Of a stretch of DNA of 64,000 nucleotides, positions 9,115 through 19,500 are shown one piece after another (the first letter of the stretch is position 1; each line of letters begins with the position of its first letter). The notes below the pieces were generated by a model, which ran no database searches, was not told where the DNA came from, and was given only the letters and a program-made list of their open reading frames with translations. Source of the stretch: Saprospiraceae bacterium (GTDB taxonomy: Bacteria; Bacteroidota; Bacteroidia; Chitinophagales; Saprospiraceae); the NCBI GenBank assembly GCA_028280415.1, contig JANQLV010000030.1, positions 42,128 through 106,127 on the forward strand, read 5' to 3'. Made by a program: the position numbers and the translations under genes.

Positions 9115-10107
9115 ATGAAAACTCAGCATTTGTTAATTTTTAGCCTTTTCCTTGTCTTTTTGACAGGTTGCTTAAAAGAAGAACAAGCACTGATCAATGA
9201 TCAAAAACAAGTATTAAATAATGAAATCACGACAACATTAAGTAGTCAATCCAATTGTGAATGTGATGCACATGTTTCAAATGAAGGCAATACTCCGGTA
9301 TATGATTCCGCAGAATCTTTCATTGAAATATTAAGGTGCCTTTCAGATTGTTTGGATGCACATAATGACAATCTTTTGGAAACATATGAAAATTTGTCGG
9401 AAGAGGAATACAATGATCTGTTTATTTCCGGAGAAGCCAATGAATGGGAACCACTCGATAATTTCAACCCTGGTTTAGCAGGAAGAACTCTTTTCGAAAA
9501 AGATAAAGAAATATTGGATAATTGGTTGGATCAGGAAGAACTGGATTGGTCAACTTACCCAATCGATGACTTATCTCCATTTGATGAGGTATTTAGCACT
9601 TTGGTTAACGAAGATTGTCAAGCCATTATTAATGGAGAGCTGATCAATCTATGCGAGGAAATGGTATACGAAGACGAAGAGGAATCCTCTCGATCATTGG
9701 AGTGGTGTACTGCTTATGGTTGGTCCTCTAATCTAAAAATACAAGGAAACAAGCGATTAATCGTTAGAGGAGGCCTTGTTCTAATTCCAGGAACCACTAC
9801 CTCGTATATTTTCTCCAGAGCCCGAAATTTCAAACGAAGAAATGGAGGGTGGACAAGACATCGCGAGCGCCTTTGTGTAAGTACAACTTGTAAAGTAAGG
9901 AAGAGTCCATTAAATTCATGTGACCGATTATACACAGCACAATCGGGTACGAAATGCAAAAAAAGATCCGCTTTAACAGTAAGAAGATATAACTTCTCCT
10001 ACCCCTTAGGTTTCGGGCAAATTTGGCACAAAAGAACCCGCAACCAGGGTGCTGAAGGTTCCGCTTATGGATCGAATCAAAGTTTTAGCCTGGTTACACC
10101 ATACTAA
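9115..10107 (+). CDS. Acidic lipoprotein of unknown function
   Basis: A 330-residue lipoprotein: the signal peptide ends in the lipobox FLTGC. The first 190 residues of the mature protein are strongly acidic and include several cysteines (CECDAH, LRCLSDCLDAH). The last third changes character: it is basic and rich in Arg, Lys and Cys (RRNGGWTRHRERLCVSTTCKVRK) and looks like a small disulfide-bonded domain. I do not recognise a family. No T9SS signal is present. It lies behind the 8184 lipoprotein and has its own leader element; a strong terminator follows it. The acidic/basic split suggests two domains that may contact each other. Confidence 0.7.
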   Translation: MKTQHLLIFSLFLVFLTGCLKEEQALINDQKQVLNNEITTTLSSQSNCECDAHVSNEGNTPVYDSAESFIEILRCLSDCLDAHNDNLLETYENLSEEEYNDLFISGEANEWEPLDNFNPGLAGRTLFEKDKEILDNWLDQEELDWSTYPIDDLSPFDEVFSTLVNEDCQAIINGELINLCEEMVYEDEEESSRSLEWCTAYGWSSNLKIQGNKRLIVRGGLVLIPGTTTSYIFSRARNFKRRNGGWTRHRERLCVSTTCKVRKSPLNSCDRLYTAQSGTKCKKRSALTVRRYNFSYPLGFGQIWHKRTRNQGAEGSAYGSNQSFSLVTPY

Positions 10108-10132
10108 GCACTTCATAATTCATTAAATATTT

Positions 10133-10177
10133 AAGGCCCGGGTTTGCATACAGACTCAGGCCTTATTTTTATTTTTT
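10133..10177 (+). terminator. Rho-independent terminator between convergent genes
   Basis: AAGGCC (10133-10138) pairs with GGCCTT (10159-10164), with further inner pairs and a T-rich tail to 10177. It ends the 9115 gene. Confidence 0.75.
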
Positions 10178-10194
10178 GAATCGTTTTTTAACTG

Positions 10195-10947
10195 CTATAA
10201 ATCGTTCAATAGTTCTTTAGCATTCTTATAATATTTGTTTTTTTTATTGGAAGAAAGCTGCTGCAAATATGTTTTGGATCGGTCCATCTCACCTGCTTTC
10301 AAATACGCTAAAGCTGAATACCACTTTACCTCATCCGCAAAATTAAAATCCCCTCTCCCATCTATTTGTTCAAAAAGGTCCAGTGCTTTTCGAGGCTGAT
10401 CCAGCTCAAGATAAGTTATCCCGGTAGCCAGTATTAGAGTAGAAGATGCAGCTGCTGGATTATTCAGTTGAGCTTCCATAAGTGGAAGGACCTGCTTGTA
10501 TTTCTTATTTTTATATAAATTGGAAATAAGTAAAAGAGCAGTATCATTTTGGGTACGCTGCATCAGAGAAGCATCATAAGGCTCAAAATAAGCAAAGTAT
10601 AAATCTTCGGGATTCTGTGGTTGAGAAGATTTAAACCACCAGGCAAAAGCAATAGCAAAAATAACAATAGATGCCGCTGCCCAATAGGGCCAAAGCACTC
10701 TTTTTTTAGCACCTGTTTGTGGCATTAATTCTTCTAGCATCTCTTTGTGAATGCCTTTGATATGTAATCTTAGATTCCGTCGTCGATGCGTTTCAAGGCC
10801 ATCATAGATCGCCTTTCTGATATTCAACTCTTCCATTAGCTTATCATCTTTTTGTAATGCCTCCCGGAAGATTTGCGCTGTATCTGTATCCAGTTTCCCC
10901 AGGATAAAATCATCAATCTTCTCTAATAGCCATTTGTTATCTTCCAT
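10195..10947 (-). CDS. Anti-sigma-like single-pass membrane protein with periplasmic TPR-like tail (module A)
   Basis: A 250-residue protein starting 6 nt after the ECF sigma gene, the classic sigma/anti-sigma arrangement. Residues 1-80 are cytoplasmic, helical and contain IDDFILGKLD, the lead-in common to Bacteroidota anti-sigma proteins. One membrane helix spans about 85-105 (WPYWAAASIVIFAIAFAWW). Residues 106-250 face the periplasm and form TPR-like helices (LATGITYLELDQPRKALDLF, WYSALAYLKAGEMDRSKTYL). No zinc-binding HxxxCxxC is present, so it is not a ZAS anti-sigma. It is the paralogue of the protein at 31219. Inference: the TPR-like tail is a sensor or docking surface, possibly for the TPR-CHAT protein of the same module. 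Confidence 0.75.
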   Translation of the reverse strand: MEDNKWLLEKIDDFILGKLDTDTAQIFREALQKDDKLMEELNIRKAIYDGLETHRRRNLRLHIKGIHKEMLEELMPQTGAKKRVLWPYWAAASIVIFAIAFAWWFKSSQPQNPEDLYFAYFEPYDASLMQRTQNDTALLLISNLYKNKKYKQVLPLMEAQLNNPAAASSTLILATGITYLELDQPRKALDLFEQIDGRGDFNFADEVKWYSALAYLKAGEMDRSKTYLQQLSSNKKNKYYKNAKELLNDL

Positions 10948-10953
10948 AAGGCC

Positions 10954-11532
10954 CTATTTTAAAATTTCCTTTAACACCGATGATTTTAAAATCATTTTCT
11001 TAAGGCGTTTAATACAATCTGCTTTTTTATTTTTAGCTGCCTGCTCACTGGACAAGCCCATTCGAATGGCAATTTCTGCCATTTTTAAACGGTCAAAATA
11101 AAAATAATACAGTACCCTTTTGCAACCTTTACCAAGATGCTCAACTAATTTTGCCAATGTTTGATTTCGCTCAGAAGTATCTAAAATAGAAAGTGTTTCC
11201 GGAGGAATACTAATCGTACCCTGGTCATCAATGTCTGCAACTTCTTTCCTGCTTCTAAGTCGATTCAGCCAAAGATACCTACAGACAGAATACAGATAAG
11301 TGCCAATAGAACAAGACAATTCCAGTTTTTTAAACCTCACTTTTTCGTAAAATATAAAAATGGCATCTTGAAAAATATCCGCAGCATCATCAGCCGTCCC
11401 CTTATTCTTTTTCACAAATATGGAAATTACCCGATAATGCTCACGATAAAGTGATTTTAAGACTTGATCCCGTTCTAAATTACTTCCTGTCCGAAGGAGT
11501 TCCATTTTTACTTCATCGGAAGTTTTGTTCAT
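10954..11532 (-). CDS. ECF RNA polymerase sigma factor (module A)
   Basis: A 192-residue sigma-70 family ECF factor. Region 2 is recognisable in DDAADIFQDAIFIFYEK and the following YLYSVCRYLWLNRLR. Region 4 is the C-terminal helix-turn-helix with FDRLKMAEIAIRMGLSSEQA and KNKKADCIKRLKK. It is followed after 6 nt by the membrane anti-sigma-like gene and is divergent from the T9SS cargo gene at 12225 across a 690-nt spacer. It is about the same size as, and clearly paralogous to, the sigma factor at 31997. Target promoters are probably the TTACC-N15-TTATAAA sites (inference). Confidence 0.9.
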   Translation of the reverse strand: MNKTSDEVKMELLRTGSNLERDQVLKSLYREHYRVISIFVKKNKGTADDAADIFQDAIFIFYEKVRFKKLELSCSIGTYLYSVCRYLWLNRLRSRKEVADIDDQGTISIPPETLSILDTSERNQTLAKLVEHLGKGCKRVLYYFYFDRLKMAEIAIRMGLSSEQAAKNKKADCIKRLKKMILKSSVLKEILK

Positions 11533-12005
11533 ATGATATTACACTAATTAATGTATAAAAACTGCTAAAAGTAATATTCAGAAACCTCTTTTTTTAATAT
11601 AGGCTCAAGAGTTTGTCGAAAATTCTATTTTTCAACTAAAAGCGACAAATTTCATCCTGTTCTGCGTTATTTTTTTCGTCGGATTGCCTACGTCCAACTG
11701 CTAAAAACACCTTTTCCAGAACAATATTTGCTTACTTTCGCAAGAATCTAAGATTTAAAATAAGCTTTTACATACAGGGAAATAATTGAAGATATAAACA
11801 AATTTACTTAGTTTACAATACAATTTATTAATAATTTAGCGGCTATTGTCAAATCAATGATAACCAATATCTCATCCCTGTTTAAAGATATTTTATATTA
11901 AACTATGCTTTTTCAAAAAACCAGAACTATTCATATGTAATTGGTAACTTCATATTGTTAGTAGCTCCCGTAGAAAATAAGTTAAAAAAAAAGAATATTC
12001 CTCCA
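11533..12005. other. Divergent intergenic region, no gene found
   Basis: AT-rich spacer between the sigma gene and the cargo gene. No convincing ORF or RNA gene. Around 11649-11735 there is an imperfect inverted repeat (TGTTCTG ... CAGAACA) with an inner GTCGGA/TCCAAC that has one mismatch; it stands out as less AT-rich and may be a dispersed repeat, which cannot be tested here. The ECF-type promoter motif for the cargo gene begins at 12006. Confidence 0.5.
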
Positions 12006-12032
12006 TTACCTTTTTTGAAAGTTGGAGATAAA
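12006..12032 (+). promoter_or_regulatory. ECF-type promoter-like motif, variant
   Basis: TTACC at 12006-12010 and, at the same 20-nt offset as the other copies, AGATAAA (12026-12032) in place of TTATAAA. It lies about 190 nt before the cargo gene start. Confidence 0.45.
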
Positions 12033-12224
12033 GGTATGGAAAGGTTTGAATAGAATATTCCCCCCTTAGTAATCACACAGCACTATCTATCAATGTCCTG
12101 TACACTCAGGATTATATAAACTTTTATTCACCTGCCCGATATATTTTCCAAAGTCGACTAGGAAACAATAACACTAAACATTTATTTTATAACCGTCAAC
12201 ACTGACAACAAAAAATTGCGAATC

Positions 12225-13259
12225 ATGAAAAATCTGTTAATGAAAAGTTTGATTATTTATTTTCTATGTTCCGCCTTTACAGCCTTTGCGGGTAATGATC
12301 CACCTATAGCTACCTTAGGGCCCGTACGAAGTGGAGGAGGAGGAAATGGTGTAGTCTGGATGGAAGTTACGCTAGGTCCGGACGATTGTTCTTTCAATGT
12401 GGATATGTATGTACCAGTAGCCAACTTACACTTTTTCGAGGATTCAGAACCTTACGTAGAAATTATAGATGGAGACACTTTAATACTGTTTACATTTCCC
12501 GAAAGTCGACCAAACATGTATTTGAGATATACCCTTGGTAATTTTGTATCTGACATGATCCCCTTAACTGTTTTTTCTGCAGAGGATATTGAAGGAATGG
12601 ATCCTGATTTATTTTATGCTCATGTTGAATCGGAAACTCAGGATTTAAGCGGTATGTGTATAGAAAATGATGGAAGCTTTAATTTATTTTTTAGAATGGA
12701 ACTAATGACAGAGTCTGATACCCCTGGTGTTTTTATTCCTTATCCCATTTGTGAATATACAAGTGAAGGTGATATTTTTGACTATGTACTCGAAAACCTT
12801 CATGAAGGAAATGATCCTCATTCAGGAAGATCATCAAATGATAACACTACTGGATATAGTAGAGAGGATACCAATGAGCCTGGTTGTGGTAATACCAGAG
12901 ACTATATTTTTATAGTAGATTGCAATAACTGTCACACAGCTCCCGAACATCACAAAGAATCACGAAGTAAAGATAATGATGCACCAGAGAAAATAGAATC
13001 TGTCGAAAAAAAGCCTTTTATTACTACCCGGCCCAATCCCTTTAATCAGCACCTTGAAATAGAATGGGATTCATCCGATGCTGTTCAATGTATAGAACTA
13101 TTTAATACTAATGGACAATTGATAAAAAGTTGGGATCAAAAAAATATAAATAGTACTAATAAAATAAGCTTAGAAACTAATAATATTCCCAAAGGATTGT
13201 ATTTTGTCAATATAAAAATGGCTAATTCTAATCTGGTTCGGAAAATAATTAAACAATAA
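12225..13259 (+). CDS. T9SS-secreted cargo protein of the sigma-CHAT module A
   Basis: A 344-residue secreted protein. The signal peptide (MKNLLMKSLIIYFLCSAFT) ends near AFAG. The C-terminal 75 residues are a type A T9SS sorting domain (TRPNPFNQHLEIEW, IELFNTNGQLIKSW, KGLYFVNIKM), so it should cross the outer membrane and be anchored or released there. The middle domain is of unknown family but matches the cargo at 32853, with shared NLHFFE/NLHAFE and PYPICEYTSEGDIFDY/PYPVCDFIGQGDIFAY. I chose the ATG at 12225; a TTG at 12216 is also in frame. A hairpin separates it from the TPR-CHAT gene 60 nt downstream, with which it is probably co-transcribed. Confidence 0.8.
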   Translation: MKNLLMKSLIIYFLCSAFTAFAGNDPPIATLGPVRSGGGGNGVVWMEVTLGPDDCSFNVDMYVPVANLHFFEDSEPYVEIIDGDTLILFTFPESRPNMYLRYTLGNFVSDMIPLTVFSAEDIEGMDPDLFYAHVESETQDLSGMCIENDGSFNLFFRMELMTESDTPGVFIPYPICEYTSEGDIFDYVLENLHEGNDPHSGRSSNDNTTGYSREDTNEPGCGNTRDYIFIVDCNNCHTAPEHHKESRSKDNDAPEKIESVEKKPFITTRPNPFNQHLEIEWDSSDAVQCIELFNTNGQLIKSWDQKNINSTNKISLETNNIPKGLYFVNIKMANSNLVRKIIKQ

Positions 13260-13276
13260 CCACCATTCATTATAAT

Positions 13277-13305
13277 TTCAGAGGTCATCTGTGATGGCCT
13301 CTGAA
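13277..13305 (+). other. Intra-operon hairpin
   Basis: TTCAGAGG (13277-13284) pairs with CCTCTGAA (13298-13305), with inner CATC/GATG pairs. No T tract follows, so it may act in mRNA processing or stability between cargo and CHAT genes rather than as a full terminator. Confidence 0.5.
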
Positions 13306-13319
13306 TCTAAACTAAACAC

Positions 13320-16199
13320 TTGAAAAACTACATCTACAAATTCTCTTTCTGTTTTTTATTTGTCTGCTCACATATCTTGATTCTGGCACAAACAGATAGT
13401 TTATCAATTTATAAACAAGGAGAAAAATATAATAGTACAGGAATCAATTTTTATTTGGAAAACGATATTGATAGTGCAATACATTATATAAACAGTGCCG
13501 CAAGCTTGTTTAAAAGTATTAAGGCCAATGAAGAACATGTATGTGCCCTAAATAATCTGGCATTTATTTATAATGAGGTTAGAGCCCTTAAAAAATACAA
13601 AGAGGTAGTATTTACCAATTTAGAGTTCTCGGAAAAACATTTACCGCTTTTCAGTGTATGCAGAGCTACAGCATTATCAAATATCCACTCTTATTATTTT
13701 TATATTGGCAATTATAAAAAATCCATTGAAGTTTTAAATTCAGCATTAGAGTTATATTTGGCTAATGGTTCTTCTTATGAAAGAATTGCAACAAGCTATT
13801 CCAATCTCGCCAATAGCTATAAGTTTTTAGGTGAATATACTAATGCTCATAACTATCTGAATAAAGCCTTACTTATACATAAAGACAGCTTCCCCGATCA
13901 TGTCAATGTCTATGAAATTTACAAAGATATAGCAAGGTTATATAATGCTCAAAATCAAATAGACTCCACTATATACTACTATGAAAAAGTAGAAAATTTA
14001 TTGTCATCTGTAAAATCAAACGACCCGCTTATTAGAAGCAAAATAGATAACCTGCTCTTACTTGCAGATTTATGGATTGAAATCGGTGACCTTAACAAAG
14101 CAAACAATTATATCACATTGGTTAAAAAAATACCGCTCACCGAATACTACCAGATACAACTCCATGAAACACAGGGAAGAATCTATTCCGCTCAAAAAAA
14201 CTATGAACAAGCTATTGAGGAATTCCTCAAAGGACAAGAAATAGCTAATACCACTGATAAAAGAAACACTCCTCCCCTCAAAGCCCGAAGATTGATCGAT
14301 TTAGCTAAAGCCTATCAGGGAGCCCGACAATTAAACCTAGCGCTCTCCACTTATCAGGAAGGATTGAAAGCCCTCTCCCCTACTTTTAATAATGATGATT
14401 ATAAAACAAACCCCAAGGTCAATGAATTATTAGCCAAACTTGATGCACTTACGCTCCTGAACGAAAAGGCTACTCTACTTTTCCAGCTATATGGTATTCA
14501 TCAGGAAACAAAGTATCTGAAAGCAGCTTATGATGCTTATCTGAGTGCAACGGACATTATCGGAGATGTCCGGCAGGGTATTCAGACCAGTGAATCTAAA
14601 AACACCCTGACCGAAAAAACTATCAAAATCTACGAAGGTGCTATTGCAACAGCTTTGGAATTAAATCAAAAAACAAAACAACAACACTATAAGGAAACCG
14701 CATTGGTGCTTGCAGAGCGCAATAAGGCTTTACTCTTACTTGAACATGTCAATGAGCAATTCGCTAAAGGCTTTTCTGGCATTCCCGATAGTTTACTCGA
14801 AGTCGAAAAAGATATTCAACTACAGTTAGCCTACTTACAAAAGGTTTTGCTGGAAGAAAAATCCAATTCAAAAAATCAAGCTGGCATTCAAAATCAAATC
14901 TTCGAATTGAAGCAGCAGTTAATTCAGTTAAGTTCTGATTTTGAAAAAAATTATCCTCGTTACTTTGAATTAAAGTATAAAAACGATCCCCTTTCTCTTA
15001 CTGATATACAAACAGAATTATCTGCTCCGGATGCACTCCTGGAATATTTTGTTGGTGAAAAGGTTATTTATCTTTTTGTGGTAAACAAAAAAGATTTGGA
15101 GGTCCTAACTATTAATAAAAGCGAAAACCTTTCTACCGCAATTGCTCAATTGCGTACCAACCTCAGTACGATTCCGGATGGAAAAAATGCTTCGGTCAGT
15201 TATCAGACTTTTACTACAAGCGCACATGATTTATTCTTAAAAATTTTAAAACCAGCTATTGATCAACTCCCTCAGCATATTCAAAACCTTACCATTATTC
15301 CAGATCATGAATTAAATTACATCCCATTTAGTTTACTCTTAATGGATCCCGGTTTGCCCCAACATCCTGGTTATAGTCTTTCTGATGTGACCTACGTTCT
15401 TCAGCACTACAACATCAATTATCATTATTCTGCCACACTACTGCACAAAACCAGGCAAAGACAAAAGCTTGGTTTTAAAAATGATTTTTTAGGCTTTGCT
15501 CCTTCTTTTAAATCTATTAATAATTCGATGGCCAGCAGGTCTTGTAATAATGATAAGCTATACAGTTTACAATGCAGTGATGAAGAGGTAAAATCTATTA
15601 GCGCACTAATCCATGGAAAAGCTTTTGTCAATCAAGACGCCGATAAATCGACATTTATGCGATTAGCCGGTTCCGGCAGGATTATCCATCTTGCTACTCA
15701 TGCTTGTATCGACGAGCATAATGCCAATTATAATAAAATATTTCTAAGCGACGATTTCCTCTCCAATTACGATTTGTATAATTTGGATTTACAAGCAGAG
15801 CTGGCAGTTTTAAGTGCCTGTAATACTGGTACCGGAGAATTGATCAAAGGTGAAGGAGTAATGAGTTTAGCCAGAGGCTTCATCAATGCGGGTTGCTCCA
15901 GCACTCTGATGAGCATGTGGTCTGTTGATGATTGCGCTACTTCAGCAATCATGATCGACTTTTATAAAAATCTAAAAAAGGGCTTTTCTAAAGATGAAGC
16001 TTTAAGACAAGCCAAAATCAATTACCTGAAAGACCTTTCCAATAAATCAAAGCTACACCCTTATTACTGGGGAGCATTTGTTGCTTTTGGCGATATGAAA
16101 GCTATGTATAAAGACCAATTTTCTTATAAATTATTTTATGCCTTTTCTGTTCTTCTTCTTTTGGGTGGAAGCTTTTTCTTTTTTAGAAGAAAGAAATAA
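13320..16199 (+). CDS. Secreted, membrane-anchored TPR-CHAT caspase-like protein (module A)
   Basis: A 959-residue protein beginning with TTG; the signal peptide (MKNYIYKFSFCFLFVCSHI...) begins at that codon and no ATG fits. TPR repeats occupy about residues 30-370, with paired helices such as YSNLANSYKFLGEYTNAHNY. A linker with coiled-coil character (about 490-560) leads to a CHAT domain (about 640-930). The dyad is His794 (LATHACID) and Cys834 (LSACNTGTGE), followed by KGEGVMSLARGF. A C-terminal helix (LFYAFSVLLLLGGSFFFF) and RRKK tail anchor it in the membrane, so the catalytic domain should be periplasmic. It is closest to the protein at 35043. It sits behind a T9SS cargo gene and opposite a sigma/anti-sigma pair. 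Activity and target are unknown. Confidence 0.88.
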   Translation: MKNYIYKFSFCFLFVCSHILILAQTDSLSIYKQGEKYNSTGINFYLENDIDSAIHYINSAASLFKSIKANEEHVCALNNLAFIYNEVRALKKYKEVVFTNLEFSEKHLPLFSVCRATALSNIHSYYFYIGNYKKSIEVLNSALELYLANGSSYERIATSYSNLANSYKFLGEYTNAHNYLNKALLIHKDSFPDHVNVYEIYKDIARLYNAQNQIDSTIYYYEKVENLLSSVKSNDPLIRSKIDNLLLLADLWIEIGDLNKANNYITLVKKIPLTEYYQIQLHETQGRIYSAQKNYEQAIEEFLKGQEIANTTDKRNTPPLKARRLIDLAKAYQGARQLNLALSTYQEGLKALSPTFNNDDYKTNPKVNELLAKLDALTLLNEKATLLFQLYGIHQETKYLKAAYDAYLSATDIIGDVRQGIQTSESKNTLTEKTIKIYEGAIATALELNQKTKQQHYKETALVLAERNKALLLLEHVNEQFAKGFSGIPDSLLEVEKDIQLQLAYLQKVLLEEKSNSKNQAGIQNQIFELKQQLIQLSSDFEKNYPRYFELKYKNDPLSLTDIQTELSAPDALLEYFVGEKVIYLFVVNKKDLEVLTINKSENLSTAIAQLRTNLSTIPDGKNASVSYQTFTTSAHDLFLKILKPAIDQLPQHIQNLTIIPDHELNYIPFSLLLMDPGLPQHPGYSLSDVTYVLQHYNINYHYSATLLHKTRQRQKLGFKNDFLGFAPSFKSINNSMASRSCNNDKLYSLQCSDEEVKSISALIHGKAFVNQDADKSTFMRLAGSGRIIHLATHACIDEHNANYNKIFLSDDFLSNYDLYNLDLQAELAVLSACNTGTGELIKGEGVMSLARGFINAGCSSTLMSMWSVDDCATSAIMIDFYKNLKKGFSKDEALRQAKINYLKDLSNKSKLHPYYWGAFVAFGDMKAMYKDQFSYKLFYAFSVLLLLGGSFFFFRRKK

Positions 16200-16308
16200 A
16201 TTGTGAATTAATAGCTTTCGCATTTAAGTTCAAGTAGCAAGATCCGGTATAAATGCAGGTCATTCTTGACATTTGCACTTATTTCTTTTCAATATTTTTT
16301 CTCCCTCC

Positions 16309-16569
16309 GGTTACCTTTCTTTTTCTCAGGTTATAAAAGTCAAACGGAGACATTAAGTTTTCTCGATTTCCTTTTTCAATAGAGATCATACTGACAATAA
16401 TTAAAAGTCAAGACTCCCTTGCTACAAAGCTATTGGTGTGTTTTCACCTGACCTGAATCAAATTGTCAGTATATGTAATAAGCGGCAAGGATAAGACGAA
16501 GGTCTGTCCTTGCCCTTTTTGATATACTCAATATAAAAGGAGAATGCCGAAAATCCTGTAAAGAGTAGG
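16309..16569 (+). repeat. 261-bp upstream block, copy A of a direct repeat
   Basis: Aligns without gaps to 22938-23198. By eye there are about 18 differences in 261 positions (roughly 93% identity). It contains the promoter motif, long-range stem, terminator-like hairpin and pseudoknot-like element. The flanking genes are unrelated in sequence. Confidence 0.85.
16311..16337 (+). promoter_or_regulatory. ECF-type promoter-like motif (TTACC-N15-TTATAAA)
   Basis: TTACC at 16311-16315 and TTATAAA at 16331-16337, about 255 nt upstream of the SprB-repeat adhesin start. The rest of the gap from 16200 shows no gene. Confidence 0.55.
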
Positions 16570-16573
16570 TGTC
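16388..16573 (+). promoter_or_regulatory. Structured leader RNA, copy 2
   Basis: ATACTGACAAT (16388-16398) and ATTGTCAGTAT (16462-16472) are perfectly complementary over 11 nt. The enclosed region has a GGTG/CACC hairpin (16435-16448). A terminator-like hairpin GGCAAGGA/TCCTTGCC (16484-16514) is followed by five T. Then comes AGGA (16538-16541), the 12-nt loop GAATGCCGAAAA, TCCT (16554-16557) and GTAAAGAGTAGG. Loop ATGCC (16544-16548) can pair with GGTGT (16568-16572). It ends about 20 nt before the ATG. Confidence 0.7.
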
Positions 16574-16591
16574 ATTTAATATTTCAAAGTA

Positions 16592-19500
16592 ATGAGATTA
16601 AAAATATTTATCCTCTTTTTAATTGTATACTTTTTTTCAGTTGGAAAAGGCTATTGTAGTTCAATAGAGAATACAGATCATTTATCTTCTAAGGAATTTG
16701 ATAGCATGCGTAAAATTCTGGAGGAAAAAATCAAGGAAGAAGGTCAAGTTGTAATTGACCTGATTACATTTGAATCAAATGAATTAGAAGATTTCTTGAT
16801 CGGAACATTTGTTCCCATCGTGAAAAGGTATCCAAATCAACTGAAATTTGATGTTAAATACCTATCATTAAATGGATGGGACGGAACATTGAGCTGTATG
16901 CAGGAGGATTATGACATTTTTGCGGGGATTACGGATTTTGTAATTAAAGAAACCTTTCCTGATCAATACTATGATTATTTACTTTTAAAAAAAGACATAA
17001 ACCTGTTAAGCAGTTTACCACAAATTCTATTAGAATTAAATATTAACCAAAATCAATTCTGGGAAAAAGCGACCGATATTGAATGGTTGAAAAATAATAT
17101 AACATCTCTTCAATTGAAAGAACAATATCCAATTCCCGAAGGGCAAATCATGGAGGTGCTGGCAAACGGAAAACATTTTGATTTTACTTATGGCAACTGT
17201 ATTACGAATGTAAAATGTTTTGATTATACAGAATGTCTTGCAGCATGTACTGATGAAGGAGTATGGAGCATAGCAGATGGTTTGTTGGACTGGGATGACT
17301 GGATACTTCCCTGCCTATTCGATAATCCCACGAATCCTTCTGTTTGTTTAACGCAATTGAGCTGCTTGCAAACCTGTGCCTCACGCGCCACGGCTGACCC
17401 GTATGATGAAACTTGCTGTCCTCCAGGTTCTTATTGCCATTCAAGCAAAGGAATAATTCCTTTAGGACAACTTGTTCCGAATCCGGTAACTATAGGAGAA
17501 TGTGTAGAATGCCCTGAAGTTGTTCATGACGACTATTTCCTTTTTATAAACTATAGGGGGCCCGTTAAATATAAAAATGATAACTATATCTATCCTCCAA
17601 ATAATTATTTCAGGTACAAGTTTGAAAAACAAGGACCAAACGGAACTGAGATTATATCTGAAGATGCTCCATTCTATCAGCCTTTATACGGCAATGAGGC
17701 GGCAGTAGATATTAGAAACTATTCTCCTGCCCTGGGAGATAAATTTTGCGCGAGAGTCATCAAAGCAAATGAAAGTTACGCGACCTGTGATCCCGATCAA
17801 GAAGTTTGTATTAATATAGCTTGCCCGGAGCCTTCAATTCAGTTCGACAGAGCTACTGTCTATGCAGATATGACTCAGAATGGCTGGCCTGTCGAAATAG
17901 AATATTCTGTCACTCAGAACGGCAATTTGATTGGGAGTGGTACTTTTGCCCCATTTATTTTTAATAATGTAAGTATATTTCCAACATCCTGGAATGCAGG
18001 AGATGAATTTTGTATGCATTGGTCCGTATCAAATGAGTACTGGGAAGGCGTCCTTGGAAGCTGCGCTGAAGGCACGATATGTACCACTGTCGATGTTTGT
18101 GATCTTCCAATAAACTGGATGTCTATTCAGTTCCAGAACATAGTATACCCATCATCAGCAACAGCAAATGACGGACAGCTTACACTCGAAATTACTGGCG
18201 GTTCTGGCGAATATGCAATTATATATGTAGAGGATCCTGGAGTGAATTATAGTAATACCATTTCTAACCTTGGTGTGGGAGTTCATTGTTTTGAAGTCGT
18301 TGATTTGCAAAACATAGACAATTTCGGTAACGGATGTTCGGAAGCAGCCTGTATTCGATTTCAACCTGCTAGCTGTGGAGGATCACAATATTTTGATAAC
18401 CCTGAACATAGAACAAATTCTCCATCCAATGAAAGGTTATTAGAAGATTGCCTGGAATTTGCTTTAGATACGAGCCCTGAATCATCGCCAAATGCAAATG
18501 ATGGCAGCATAAAGGTATTTTTTGCAGTCTTTGATGAACCGGGCGCATCTTACTATTATGTTTGGGATGATCTTATAGGAGCCCAGACTACTAATCTTCG
18601 ACAAAATCTAGCCCCTGGTGAGTATTGTGTAACAGTCTATAAAATTCTTGAGAATGGCACCTGTTGTACCGGATACGGCTGTACTACAGTGGAAGATGGA
18701 TGTATAGGTTCGCCTTTACAATTATCTGAAGTAAATATTGTTGAACCAGAATATTGTTATGCTCAAAATGGCAGTATAAGCATAGATGAGGCTGGAATTG
18801 TCAATGGCTCTCCTCCATTTTCGTTTGAATGGGAAAATGGGAGTACCCAAAACTTTATTGATAATTTAGCCGAAGGGGAATACAGTGTAACGGTCACAGA
18901 TTATTTCGGGTGTACCGTCGTGGGAAATTATGTTCTTGAAGGTCTGCGCCCTTTTAATATTACTACCACTCAAACTAACCCTACTTTTTCTAATTGTAAT
19001 GGAAGTATAAGCATATCAATTCCCCGGTTTCCTATTGCAAATCCTCCTTTTTCTATTACTCTTTCATTAAATGGTGAAGAAATTCAAACCTTTTCAGGAA
19101 ATAATATTTTCTATCAATTCACTTCTCTTTGTCAGGGAAATTATGAGCTCTACGTAGAGGACTCAGCGGGATGCACCTATAGTACAGAGATAGATCTTTT
19201 CTATTGCTCCGTATTATATTTGCCAGAACCTGATATTACTCATCCCACGAGTTGCCAGAATTCAAGTGGCGAAGCCCTTATGGATGGAGCAATTGATTTC
19301 GGTCAATCGACTCCCTTAAATGGCACTCCGCCATATACCTTTGAATGGAGTAATGGTGCATCAACATTATCAATTAGCGACTTAGTAGTTGGGCAGTACA
19401 GGCTTACTGTAACAGATGCAAATGGATGTTCCACAGAATTTTCCTATATGGTCAATTATGAAAACCCCAACGGCTTGGAATTCGTTCTGGAAGTTGTAGA

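Noticed and set aside
16420..16520. Antiterminator pairing (CCTTGC near 16427 with the terminator 5' arm)
   Set aside because: The complementarity is not kept in copy 3 (CCTTAC) or copy 1.
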